From Calditrichota bacterium (GTDB lineage: Bacteria > Electryoneota > B3-LCP), in assembly GCA_020051775.1 (NCBI GenBank), contig JAGVQJ010000135.1, forward strand, positions 1 through 57,145: a stretch of 57,145 nt of DNA, in the 5' to 3' direction. Both the position numbers and the translations under genes were made by a program. How positions within the stretch are numbered: the first letter of the stretch is position 1; each line of letters begins with the position of its first letter. Shown piece after piece: positions 9,525 to 17,159 of the stretch. The notes under the pieces are model-generated. The model made no database searches, was not told the origin of the DNA, and saw only the letters and a list, made by a program, of their open reading frames with translations.

Positions 9525-11033
9525 ATGTACAGGCTCTTTGTATTTACTGCAATTGCACTCTTTACTCTCGTATGTACCAGTATGGCCGTAGATGACCCCG
9601 CCGCCACCTCCGGCCAAACCATCTATAGTGAGATGGACGCCTTTGGTGACGTCCTGGGCACCATCCCTTCTGTTAATCCCGGTCCCAGCAATGCTTGGGT
9701 AGGTATGACTTGGGCCAACGGCGAACTCATTGAGTTCAAAAACGTATACCCCAGCACCGTGCCTTCTCAATTCTTGCGCATCAATCCCACCACCGGCGCC
9801 ATCATCGCCACCGTCAACCTCCCCTTCAATGGTTATGTGATCGGTGCATCTTTTGACGGCACCAACCTGTGGGTGGTACAGTGGTCACCGCTCAACGTTG
9901 TTTACCGCGTCAGCCTGACCGGCGCATTGGTCAGCCAGTTTTCTCCCAATGTGTCCCCCTATTCGGCTCGTTCATGCGCCTGGGACGGCACCAATCTGTG
10001 GGTGGGTTGCGATCAATCCAGCGGCCTAACCAAGCTGGTGAAGTTCTCCCCGACCGGCACCAATTTGCAGGAATGGGCCACCGGCAGCGCGGTCGGCTGG
10101 TACATGGACGCTGAATGGGATCCGTTTGCTCCCGCCGGCGGCAATCTGATCGTCGTGGATAACGTGGGCAACGAACTGTTGCGTCTGAACGTAGGCGTTT
10201 CGGTTACGGTCGCGGAAATGCACGCCTCACAGGCGGTTTCTCCCGACGTGGCCGAAGGCGTTGCCTTTGACGGCGACAACCTGTGGCACAACGGCGCTTA
10301 TGCCAGCTTGGGCGTGATTTGGAAGCTCGACGACGGCTTCGCCAGCACTCCGCCTGATCTGCAGGTGACGATGGTTCCGGTCAATCCGCCGATCATGGTT
10401 CCGGCGGGTGGCGGCAGCTTCTCGTTCAATGCCAGCGTAGTCAACAACGGTCCCGCTTCTGCTTTCACCGTTTGGGCCCGCATCAAGTACCCGGATGGAA
10501 CCTACACCGCCCCGACGTTGGGTCCGGTCACCATCAACCCGCCGGTGGGCACGACGATTACGCGTCTGCGTAACCAGAGCATCCCGGCGAGCTATCCCTC
10601 AGGTGCTTACACTTATCTGGGATATGCAAACACCAGCTACACCTATCCGGCTATTGACTCGGCCTCCTTCCCGTTCACCAAATCCGCCGTGGCCGGAACC
10701 GGCCCGATGGTTTGGGATGCGGTATGCTCAGGCGAGCCGTTCCCAGGTGAGGTGATGGTTTCAGCTCCGGCTTCCTTCAACTTGATCGGAGCCTATCCCA
10801 ATCCGTTCAACCCCTCAACAACTATCAGCTTCACGTTACCTGAAGCCCAACGCGTTACTTTGAACGTCTTTGATATCTCCGGACGTCAGGTGGCACAGTT
10901 GGTCAACGGTCAGCGCGATGCCGGTACGCACCGGGTTAACTTCGACGGTTCCAATCTGTCTTCCGGCGTCTACTTGTACACACTCAGTGCCGGTCAGAAC
11001 CTCACCACAGGCAAAATGGCTTTGGTGAAGTAA
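9525..11033 (+). CDS. Exported beta-propeller-like protein with Ig and sorting domains (copy 2)
   Basis: 502 residues with a signal peptide (1-20) and the ribosome site CTGGAGG 8 bases upstream. Residues 1-270 match copy 1 at 7514 almost residue for residue, down to the GWYMDAEWD and LWHNGAYASLGVIWKLDDG segments. The Ig-like part (LQVTMVPVNPPIMVPAGGG onward) is closer to those of the two M14 peptidases than to copy 1. It ends in a sorting domain beginning AYPNPFNPSTTISF. Tandem duplication followed by exchange of the C-terminal module explains this best. It is a predicted exported or surface protein of unknown function. Confidence 0.8.
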   Translation: MYRLFVFTAIALFTLVCTSMAVDDPAATSGQTIYSEMDAFGDVLGTIPSVNPGPSNAWVGMTWANGELIEFKNVYPSTVPSQFLRINPTTGAIIATVNLPFNGYVIGASFDGTNLWVVQWSPLNVVYRVSLTGALVSQFSPNVSPYSARSCAWDGTNLWVGCDQSSGLTKLVKFSPTGTNLQEWATGSAVGWYMDAEWDPFAPAGGNLIVVDNVGNELLRLNVGVSVTVAEMHASQAVSPDVAEGVAFDGDNLWHNGAYASLGVIWKLDDGFASTPPDLQVTMVPVNPPIMVPAGGGSFSFNASVVNNGPASAFTVWARIKYPDGTYTAPTLGPVTINPPVGTTITRLRNQSIPASYPSGAYTYLGYANTSYTYPAIDSASFPFTKSAVAGTGPMVWDAVCSGEPFPGEVMVSAPASFNLIGAYPNPFNPSTTISFTLPEAQRVTLNVFDISGRQVAQLVNGQRDAGTHRVNFDGSNLSSGVYLYTLSAGQNLTTGKMALVK

Positions 11034-11061
11034 TCATCGTTGGTTATCGTTTAACATCACG

Positions 11062-11096
11062 ACAGGCGGCTCAAATGAGCCGCCTGTTTATTTTTA
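11062..11096 (+). terminator. Rho-independent terminator after copy 2
   Basis: Perfect 11-pair stem ACAGGCGGCTC/GAGCCGCCTGT at 11062-11087 with loop AAAT, followed by TTATTTTTAC. It lies 28 bases after the stop codon of the second propeller gene. Confidence 0.85.
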
Positions 11097-11126
11097 CAAA
11101 AAAATGCTTTGGTTTCATTTTATCCC

Positions 11127-11155
11127 TTGACTTGGGTAAGAATATTTATTAAATT
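11127..11155 (+). promoter_or_regulatory. Sigma70-like promoter for the second M14 peptidase
   Basis: TTGACT at 11127-11132, a 17-base spacer, then TAAATT at 11150-11155. The ATG at 11223 is preceded by TTTAGGAGACGCC, a good ribosome site. Confidence 0.7.
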
Positions 11156-11222
11156 AGTATAGTCACACTGGTAACTACGGCAATTAAACCTTTCCAACCG
11201 CCATCAGCCTTTAGGAGACGCC

Positions 11223-14141
11223 ATGAGGAAATTTTACGCCGTTTTGTTCATCACCCTGCTTGCGCTGCTGATCGGGAGCGCTGTTCACGCCCAGGACGGT
11301 CCGTATATACTGACCAGAATCAACCTGACTCCGGGGCTTAGCATTACACCATTACAATTGGCCGGCCTGGACATTGCGACGGTCAAACGCGGCGAATATG
11401 TTGAAATCGTCTGCCAACCCTCGGATCTGGAAATCATAGGCAACCTGGGTTACCAATACCAGATCGTTATACCGGACATGGAGCGTTTTTATGCTGAGCA
11501 ATACGGGGATCGAACCATGGGCGGCTTCCGCACCTGGACGGAAAGCGTAGCGTTCCTGGATTCGATTCATGCGCTCTATCCGAATATTACCACGGCCAAG
11601 TTTTCACTTGGGAATACCATCGAAGGCCGTCCAATGTGGGCCATCAAAGTTTCCGACAACCCCGAGGTAGATGAAGACGAACCGGAAATTTTCTTCAACG
11701 GCCTTATCCATGCACGGGAACCGATCGGCATGGCGATCTGCCATGAGCTGATCATTCGCCTTACCAGCCAATACGGCTCCAATCCTCAGATCACCGACCT
11801 GGTGAACAACCGGGAAGTCTATCTTCTCCCGGTATTCAATGTGGATGGCTATGTATACAATGAACAACAATCTCCTCAAGGCGGCGGCATGTGGCGCAAG
11901 AATCGCCGCAACAATGGTAGTTCTTTCGGTGTAGACTTGAATCGGAATTGGGGATTCAATTGGGGCTATAATAACGTCGGTTCATCCCCCACCCCCAGTT
12001 CGGAAACCTACCGCGGTACCGCGGCTTTTTCGGAACCGGAAACCGAAAATGTCCGCCAATTTTGCAACCAGCGATATTTCGGTTTGGGCATGAATTTTCA
12101 CTCGTACTCAAACTTGATGCTTTATTCCTGGTCCATCCCGCCGCCGGCCTGGGGTTATACTCCGGATAACGCCACTTTCCTTGCTTTGACCGAAACAATG
12201 CAACAGTGGACGGGATACACCTATGGCCCAGCTTGGGAAATCCTCTATGAAGTCAACGGCGATGCCAATGATTGGATGTACGGCGAACAGAATGAAAAAC
12301 CAAAAACACTCGCTTGGGTGTTCGAGGTCGGAGCTTCCACTTTCTGGCCGAGTCTGAGCCAGATCCCTGGATTAATCAATGAAAACATAAACCCCAGCCT
12401 TTTCCTGATTGAGCAGGCAGTGAATTTTGTACCTACAGCAGTGAATCTGGCGTACGTAAACGGTGTGATCAACGACGCAGGTGGCAACAACAACGGCAGC
12501 CTGGATCCCGGTGAATCGGTGACCTTCGTTCCCACCCTGCGGAATAACGGCTGGGTAACCGGCACGAATGTCTCCGCCATGTTGATCAGTTCTGATCCAA
12601 ACATTACCATCACCGCAGCCAATTCGAGCTATCCCGATTTACCGGCACACCAGCAGGCTGCTGCCAATACCCCTTACGGTATTTCAGTTTCACCAACCTG
12701 CCCGCTTGAGCATACCGCTCAATTTGGTTTGATCTGGACCTGCTCACAAGGATTTTCGGATACCGCCTCCTTCACCCTTGTGGTGGGTGATCCCATGTTT
12801 CAGCCTCTGGGACCGGACGGTTACGGATACTTCGCCTACGATATTCTGGATGAAAACGGCCCCACGTTCGACTGGATCGAGGTTGACCCGACCTATGGTG
12901 GTTCGGGTACATTGGTCACTTATACTGCGGATGACCAGACTGTTCAGGTGAATTTACCCTTCACTTTCCGCTACTATGGGCAGGACTTTACCCAGATCTC
13001 AGTCTGCACCAATGGCTGGATCGCCATGGGCTCCACGACCAGCACGGATTATAGCAATACTGCCATTCCCAACAGCGACGGTCCACCCAATATGATTGCT
13101 CCTTTCTGGGAAGATCTGTCTCCACAGCAAGCAGGGCACGTAGCGCACTATTACGATCAAACTCAGCACTTCTTCGTAGTGGAATATGATAGCGTGAGGG
13201 AATACTCGCCCTCCACTTCCAAAGAAACTTTCGAGATCGTGCTCTATGATCCGGCTTACTATCCCACCAGCACAGGAGATGGGCAGATTCTCTTCCAATA
13301 CAAACAAACGTCCGACTTAAGTTCCAATACCGTCGGAATCGAAAACCAAGCGCAGACGATGGGCCTGCAGGTGCTCCTTAACGCCGCCTTGAACAATCAC
13401 ATGGCTCCGCTGGCACCGGGCATGGCTTACCTGTTTACTACTCCGACCTCTGGGCCTAACCTCGACGTGACACTGACCCCGGTTAATCCACCCATCGTAG
13501 TGCCGGCTAATGGCGGATCATTTCAATTCAATGCCGCTGTCGTGAATAACGGCCCAACCTTACAGCCTTTCAGCGTGTGGGCGCGGATGAGATACCCCGA
13601 CGGTACTTACACCAGTCCCACTTTAGGTCCGGTAACGATCAATCCACCCTTGAACGTCACAATCAGCCGGCTGCGCATCCAGAACGTGCCGGGAAGTTAT
13701 CCTTCGGGTGAATATTATTACCTCGGGTACGCCGCCCTGACCTATGGTGGAACGATCGTGGACAGCTCCTTCTTTACGTTCACAAAATCCACGATTGCTG
13801 ATGGTGGTACACTGGTCATGGATGCTCTCTGCTTGGGCGAACTTTTCCCTGGAGAAATTCCGATCGCTTCGCAGCCAATGGCCTTCGGGCTGGGCGAGGT
13901 TTATCCCAATCCCTTCAACCCTTCTACGGCTATCAGCTATAAACTGTCAGTAGCCGGCCATGTAAGCCTGCAAGTGTACGATGTCACGGGAAGGTTGGTG
14001 GCAAGATTGGTGAATGGAACGCAGGAGGCGGGTATTTACAAAGTCACCTTCGATGGCTCGAATCTGGCCTCGGGATTGTACTTTGTAATGATGCAATCGG
14101 GTGAGTACACCGCAGTGAAGAAGATGATGATGATCAAATAA
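11223..14141 (+). CDS. Exported M14 zinc carboxypeptidase (carboxypeptidase T-like) with sorting domain
   Basis: 972 residues with a signal peptide 1-23 (cleavage after AVHAQ). The M14 domain spans about 100-420: zinc ligands His163 and Glu166 in the classical HARE, His293 in NFHSYS, Arg229 region (RKNRR), NRN at 240-242, and catalytic Glu368 in WVFEVG. A beta domain with a CNG motif (ISVCTNGWIAMG) lies near 590-740, then the lineage Ig-like domain (DVTLTPVNPPIVVPANGG), then the sorting domain starting VYPNPFNPSTAISY. The presumed role is extracellular protein digestion or surface protein processing. It has the same overall design as the leftward M14 gene at 3060, but the catalytic domain is more canonical. 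Confidence 0.92.
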   Translation: MRKFYAVLFITLLALLIGSAVHAQDGPYILTRINLTPGLSITPLQLAGLDIATVKRGEYVEIVCQPSDLEIIGNLGYQYQIVIPDMERFYAEQYGDRTMGGFRTWTESVAFLDSIHALYPNITTAKFSLGNTIEGRPMWAIKVSDNPEVDEDEPEIFFNGLIHAREPIGMAICHELIIRLTSQYGSNPQITDLVNNREVYLLPVFNVDGYVYNEQQSPQGGGMWRKNRRNNGSSFGVDLNRNWGFNWGYNNVGSSPTPSSETYRGTAAFSEPETENVRQFCNQRYFGLGMNFHSYSNLMLYSWSIPPPAWGYTPDNATFLALTETMQQWTGYTYGPAWEILYEVNGDANDWMYGEQNEKPKTLAWVFEVGASTFWPSLSQIPGLINENINPSLFLIEQAVNFVPTAVNLAYVNGVINDAGGNNNGSLDPGESVTFVPTLRNNGWVTGTNVSAMLISSDPNITITAANSSYPDLPAHQQAAANTPYGISVSPTCPLEHTAQFGLIWTCSQGFSDTASFTLVVGDPMFQPLGPDGYGYFAYDILDENGPTFDWIEVDPTYGGSGTLVTYTADDQTVQVNLPFTFRYYGQDFTQISVCTNGWIAMGSTTSTDYSNTAIPNSDGPPNMIAPFWEDLSPQQAGHVAHYYDQTQHFFVVEYDSVREYSPSTSKETFEIVLYDPAYYPTSTGDGQILFQYKQTSDLSSNTVGIENQAQTMGLQVLLNAALNNHMAPLAPGMAYLFTTPTSGPNLDVTLTPVNPPIVVPANGGSFQFNAAVVNNGPTLQPFSVWARMRYPDGTYTSPTLGPVTINPPLNVTISRLRIQNVPGSYPSGEYYYLGYAALTYGGTIVDSSFFTFTKSTIADGGTLVMDALCLGELFPGEIPIASQPMAFGLGEVYPNPFNPSTAISYKLSVAGHVSLQVYDVTGRLVARLVNGTQEAGIYKVTFDGSNLASGLYFVMMQSGEYTAVKKMMMIK

Positions 14142-14197
14142 GGTCGTCACTCACCTTCTGATGAGTTTTGAGTTCTTGCCTTTCCTATAAAAACAAT

Positions 14198-14246
14198 GCG
14201 TCAGGTCTCATTTACTGCAACGGATGAGACCTGACGCTTTTTATTC
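14198..14246 (+). terminator. Rho-independent terminator with GTCAGGTC stem
   Basis: Perfect 14-pair stem GCGTCAGGTCTCAT/ATGAGACCTGACGC (14198-14211 and 14224-14237) followed by TTTTTTATT. It ends the rightward peptidase gene and faces the end of leftward serS, so it may serve only the + strand. The stem belongs to the GTCAGGTC family also seen at 2931 and 15573. Confidence 0.85.
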
Positions 14247-14267
14247 CCGCCTGCCGAGGGTTCTATT

Positions 14268-15545
14268 TCAGATGGGTTTGTCTATGACTCGGAAATTGAC
14301 GTAGGGATGCAAAGCTTCTGGCACGACGACTGTGCCTTCATCAGTTTGATAGGTTTCCAAGAGCGCCACCATGAGCCGCGAGGTGGCCACGCCGGAACCA
14401 TTCAATGTATGCACGAACCGGACCTTTCCGCCGCTTTTCTCGCGGTAACGGATGCTCGCCCGCCGCCCCTGATAATCCTCGAAGTTCGAGACGGACGAGG
14501 TCTCCAACCACTTGCCTTCTGCCGGCGCCCAAGATTCGATATCATAGGTTTTGGCCGAGGAGAAGGACAAGTCACCGGTGCAGAGCGTGATGACGCGGTA
14601 ATGCAGTCCCAGCAGTTGCAATACTTCTTCCGCAGCAGATAGCAAACTCTCGAGTTCGTCGTAGGATGTTTCCGGCTTGACGAACTTCACTAATTCAACT
14701 TTATTGAACTGATGAACGCGCAAAAAACCGCGCGTTTCACGACCATAGGAACCCGCTTCCCGCCGGAAACAGGCCGAGTATGCTGTGTAGAAAATGGGTA
14801 GTTTCTCTTCTGGTATGATTTCGTCGCGATGCAAGTTCGTCAGTGGCACTTCGGCGGTGGGGATGAGATAGAGTTCGTCCACCGGACAATAGTACATGTC
14901 TTCACCCAGCTTGGGAAGCTGTCCGGTGCCGCGCATCGAATCAGCATTGGCGAGAAAAGGTGGAAAGATTTCCGTGTAACCATGTTTGCGGATGTGTAGA
15001 TCGAGCATAAAATTGATTAAGGCCCGTTCCAGCGCCGCGCCCTTCCCCTTGTAGACTGGGAAACCCGATCCCGCGATCTTGGATCCGCGGGCGAAATCCA
15101 AAATGTCCAATTCCTGCCCCAGGATCAAATGATCTTTCAACGGGAATTCGGCCTTGAGCGGTTGTCCCCAGGTATGGTAAAGCTGGTTGTCTTCGGCTGA
15201 TACGCCTACCGGAACGGATGAGTGTGGTATATTGGGAACCCACATCAACAGGTCGGCGAGTTCCGTTTCGATCTCTTTGAGGCGCTGATCGAATGTGCTT
15301 ATTCTCTCGGAAGCTTCCCGCATTTGAATTTTCAGCTCAGCCGGTTCGCCGCCGGACTTGACCGCATGACCGATCTCTTTCGAGACCCGATTTCGTACGG
15401 CTTTCAACTGGTCGGCTTCCACCAGGAGGGTGCGGCGTTCTTCATCCAGCGCGAGAATGCGGTCAATATCCGCGCTCTCTTTTTTACTCTGAACACCCCG
15501 GCGTACCAGGTCGGGATTTTCACGTATGAATTTTAGATCAAGCAT
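14268..15545 (-). CDS. serS: Seryl-tRNA synthetase
   Basis: 425 residues when started at the ATG at 15545 (MLDLKFIRENPDLVRRGVQS), the family's usual N terminus. The frame is open further upstream, but that part is the hairpin and tRNA region. The N-terminal coiled-coil arm spans about 30-105, and the class II catalytic core carries motif 2 (FRREAGSYGRETRGFLRVHQ) and motif 3 (SGVATSRLMVALLE). It charges tRNA-Ser with serine in the cytoplasm. It is the last host gene before the prophage junction and would originally have lain downstream of the tRNA-Leu gene that the phage entered. Confidence 0.97.
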   Translation of the reverse strand: MLDLKFIRENPDLVRRGVQSKKESADIDRILALDEERRTLLVEADQLKAVRNRVSKEIGHAVKSGGEPAELKIQMREASERISTFDQRLKEIETELADLLMWVPNIPHSSVPVGVSAEDNQLYHTWGQPLKAEFPLKDHLILGQELDILDFARGSKIAGSGFPVYKGKGAALERALINFMLDLHIRKHGYTEIFPPFLANADSMRGTGQLPKLGEDMYYCPVDELYLIPTAEVPLTNLHRDEIIPEEKLPIFYTAYSACFRREAGSYGRETRGFLRVHQFNKVELVKFVKPETSYDELESLLSAAEEVLQLLGLHYRVITLCTGDLSFSSAKTYDIESWAPAEGKWLETSSVSNFEDYQGRRASIRYREKSGGKVRFVHTLNGSGVATSRLMVALLETYQTDEGTVVVPEALHPYVNFRVIDKPI

Positions 15546-15572
15546 AGTATCACTGCCATATAAAAACAAAAC

Positions 15573-15607
15573 GTCAGGCCTCGCCCTGGATGAGGCCAAA
15601 GACCTGA
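15573..15607. repeat. Imperfect GTCAGG hairpin upstream of serS
   Basis: GTCAGGCCTC ... GAGGCC ... CCTGAC forms either an outer GTCAGG/CCTGAC pair or an inner GGCCTC/GAGGCC pair. It lies in the serS leader (transcribed leftward), 28 bases upstream of the start. It resembles the stems at 14198 and 2931. Confidence 0.5.
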
Positions 15608-15644
15608 CACGATTTATTAACCGGTTTAGGGTTCTCACACGGTG

Positions 15645-15716
15645 TGCCGGGGGCGGGAATCGAACCCGCATGAGCGCTAAGGCCCGGGGGATTTTGAGTC
15701 CGCTTATTCGCCCGGC
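15645..15716 (-). pseudogene. tRNA-Leu 3' fragment (attachment-site remnant)
   Basis: Reading leftward, the sequence carries GGACTCAAAATCC (anticodon loop CTCAAAA, anticodon CAA), a long variable arm of the leucine type, the T-arm GCGGGTTCGATTCCCGC and the acceptor end CCCCGGC followed by A. The D-arm is missing. The bases upstream (GCCGGGC then GAATAA) imitate an acceptor 5' strand, but the seventh pair fails and the length is only 72. Integrases of this class often cut inside tRNA genes and leave the 3' part at one junction. No CCA is encoded. Confidence 0.7.
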
Positions 15717-15766
15717 TATTGCTTTGAGTTTAGATCGAATGGCACCTATTCGGCACCAGACTACCC

Positions 15767-16804
15767 TTAAAAGGGCAGTTTTTCCACCTGCTCGCGTACC
15801 TGTTCTAAGGTGTCTATGTAATGGGCTTCGGTGGTTCTGCTCTCGGAATGACCCAGAGCCTCCTTAGTGGCCAGCAGATCTTTTCCCAGCCGGTAATGGT
15901 AAGATCCGAAGGTTCGACGCAGCACATGCAGGCCGGGCTTTTTGGATAATGGAATGCCGGCTGCCAGCATGAATCCCTTGATGCGCACAAAAATCTGATT
16001 CGGATTGTGCATCGCTATCAAATCGTCGTCTTTCGCCTGAGTCATTTGACGCAAGGTTTTCAACTCCTCCAACAGGTCTGCCTTGATCGGCATAGGGCGA
16101 TCTTCATCGGTTTTCGTATCAGTAAACATGACCGCCGCCTGGTCGAAATCTATATCCTGCCAATGCAGCAACCCCACTTCGCATTTACGGCCGCCTGTCA
16201 GCAGGTAGAGGCGCAGTAGGGTTTTCCAGTACAACCGCCAGAGGGTGACGTCTTGGATATTCTCCTGGGGCCTTAAGGCAAGCGGGACAATCGCTATGTA
16301 TTCGAAGACTCGGTTGATCTCAGCCAAGGTGACCGCCAGGGGTTTATGCTTCTGCGGTTTGACCTTGCGGATTTTCACCGAACGGCACAGGCCATTCTCC
16401 TCCCCCCAGGTGAATAACCGGTGCAGGTGACGCAACTCGGTATTCAGGCTGTTGGGGGATAGCCCCAGGCTCAAGCGGTGGGTTTTATAACGTTCAAAAA
16501 GCGCCGGATTAATCGCCGCGGTGTCCGTATTCCCCAGGAAATCCTTGAAGGCGTTGTAAACACTTTGCTCGCGTTTACGAGTGCCCGGCTTGGCCAGAGA
16601 ATCTAACCGGGAGGTAATCAGCTTGCCGATGGGTACAGGTGTAGCCAGACCGAACATATCGCGCACCCGGCCCTCGTCGAATTGCTTCTTGATCTCCAGG
16701 GCCAGGGTTTTATTGCCGGTATGCAAGCTGCGGCTATCCTGGCCACCCGCTTCGTCTTTCCAGTACAGGTGATAGACTTTATTGCGTTTGCGGAGAAAAG
16801 ACAT
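15767..16804 (-). CDS. int: Tyrosine recombinase / phage integrase
   Basis: 345 residues. The N-terminal arm-binding region spans 1-60, the SAM-like core-binding domain about 60-145, and the catalytic domain 155-340. The active-site set is visible: Arg206 in TGGRKCEVG, His293 and Arg296 in HVLRR, His319 in LGHS, and nucleophile Tyr329 in EAHYID. It cuts and rejoins DNA at the attachment sites for integration and, with a directionality factor such as the HTH protein at 19081, excision. It sits beside the tRNA-Leu fragment, as expected for an element entering tRNA genes, and 70 bases downstream of the complete tRNA. Confidence 0.95.
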   Translation of the reverse strand: MSFLRKRNKVYHLYWKDEAGGQDSRSLHTGNKTLALEIKKQFDEGRVRDMFGLATPVPIGKLITSRLDSLAKPGTRKREQSVYNAFKDFLGNTDTAAINPALFERYKTHRLSLGLSPNSLNTELRHLHRLFTWGEENGLCRSVKIRKVKPQKHKPLAVTLAEINRVFEYIAIVPLALRPQENIQDVTLWRLYWKTLLRLYLLTGGRKCEVGLLHWQDIDFDQAAVMFTDTKTDEDRPMPIKADLLEELKTLRQMTQAKDDDLIAMHNPNQIFVRIKGFMLAAGIPLSKKPGLHVLRRTFGSYHYRLGKDLLATKEALGHSESRTTEAHYIDTLEQVREQVEKLPF

Positions 16805-16873
16805 GGCGGCAACTTTTCAGGGAATCCAGCGTATATCTATTGTTCGCGAGACAGCCAATCTATTCGGTAAAAG

Positions 16874-16947
16874 TCCCCCGGGTCAGACTTGAACTGACGA
16901 CAACCAGTTTAGCGGACTGGTGTTCTATCCATCTGAACTACCGGGGG
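16874..16947 (-). tRNA. tRNA with anticodon GCU, short variable loop, C33
   Basis: A 74-base cloverleaf with every stem perfect: acceptor CCCCCGG/CCGGGGG, D-stem GTTC/GAAC with loop AGATGGATA, anticodon stem CCAGT/ACTGG with loop CCGCTAA, variable loop TTGTC, T-stem GTCAG/CTGAC with loop TTCAAGT, discriminator A. The anticodon by position is GCU, which reads serine AGC/AGU codons, but a bacterial serine tRNA needs a long variable arm that is absent here. A20, C35 and U36, the main arginine identity bases, are present, and position 33 is C instead of the nearly universal U. It is prophage-encoded, with no CCA in the gene. The amino acid it carries is uncertain. Confidence 0.8.
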
Positions 16948-16952
16948 ATAGT

Positions 16953-17060
16953 AGAAAAAAGGGGGCGGCCAGATAGGTCGCCCCCTTCGGTGAGGCGGGA
17001 TAATAAAGTTATCCCTTCACTGGTGTCGTCTCTGTTTGTATGGAACAGAGCCAGTCCGCT
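16953..17060 (-). ncRNA. Candidate small RNA, promoter to terminator
   Basis: A leftward transcript of about 108 bases has all marks of a stand-alone small RNA. Stem-loop 1 combines ACTGG/CCAGT and CTCTGTT/AACAGAG (17055-17019), stem-loop 2 is GGGATAA/TTATCCC (17015-16997), and stem-loop 3 is the terminator. No open frame or ribosome site is evident. It lies between the TRL gene and the tRNA, whose 5' end is only a few bases past the T-tract, so read-through would make the tRNA. It could be a regulatory RNA or an attenuated tRNA leader. Confidence 0.6.
16955..16985 (-). terminator. Rho-independent terminator before the tRNA
   Basis: On the minus strand, GGGGGCGACC pairs with GGCCGCCCCC across loop TATCT (one G-T pair), followed by TTTTTT. 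It ends the small RNA and would also stop transcription coming from the TRL gene. Confidence 0.85.
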
Positions 17061-17067
17061 GTAAGAC

Positions 17068-17096
17068 AATTTAATATAAAGTCAAGCATAAGTCAA
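17068..17096 (-). promoter_or_regulatory. Sigma70-like promoter for the small RNA / tRNA
   Basis: On the minus strand, TTGACT (17096-17091), a 17-base spacer, then TAAATT (17073-17068). Both hexamers and spacing equal those of the early promoter at 18441-18469. Confidence 0.7.
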
Positions 17097-17159
17097 GTGT
17101 TTTCTGAGGAATTTTGAAGATTTAAGAACTGGTGAACATCCGCACAAGAAGGCCATGGG

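Larger units (their letters stand above)
15645..16947. other. Prophage left-end attachment and integration module
   Basis: This segment contains the tRNA-Leu fragment, paired GGCACC repeats (15741-15746 and 15752-15757, same orientation, possible integrase arm sites), the integrase gene and a complete tRNA. Everything to its right is phage-like and everything to its left is host-like, so I place the host-phage boundary within the tRNA fragment, probably in the anticodon stem-loop near 15689-15703. Confidence 0.6.

Noticed and set aside
15546..15671. N-terminal extension of seryl-tRNA synthetase
   Set aside because: The extra 42 codons run through the hairpin and tRNA fragment and are absent from the family. 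The ATG at 15545 gives the normal length.
15645..15716. Functional tRNA-Leu at the phage boundary
   Set aside because: No D-arm, acceptor mismatch at pair 7 and mismatched anticodon stem, so read as an attachment remnant.
16874..16947. Ordinary tRNA-Ser
   Set aside because: Short variable loop and C33 are inconsistent with a standard bacterial serine tRNA, so the isotype is left open.
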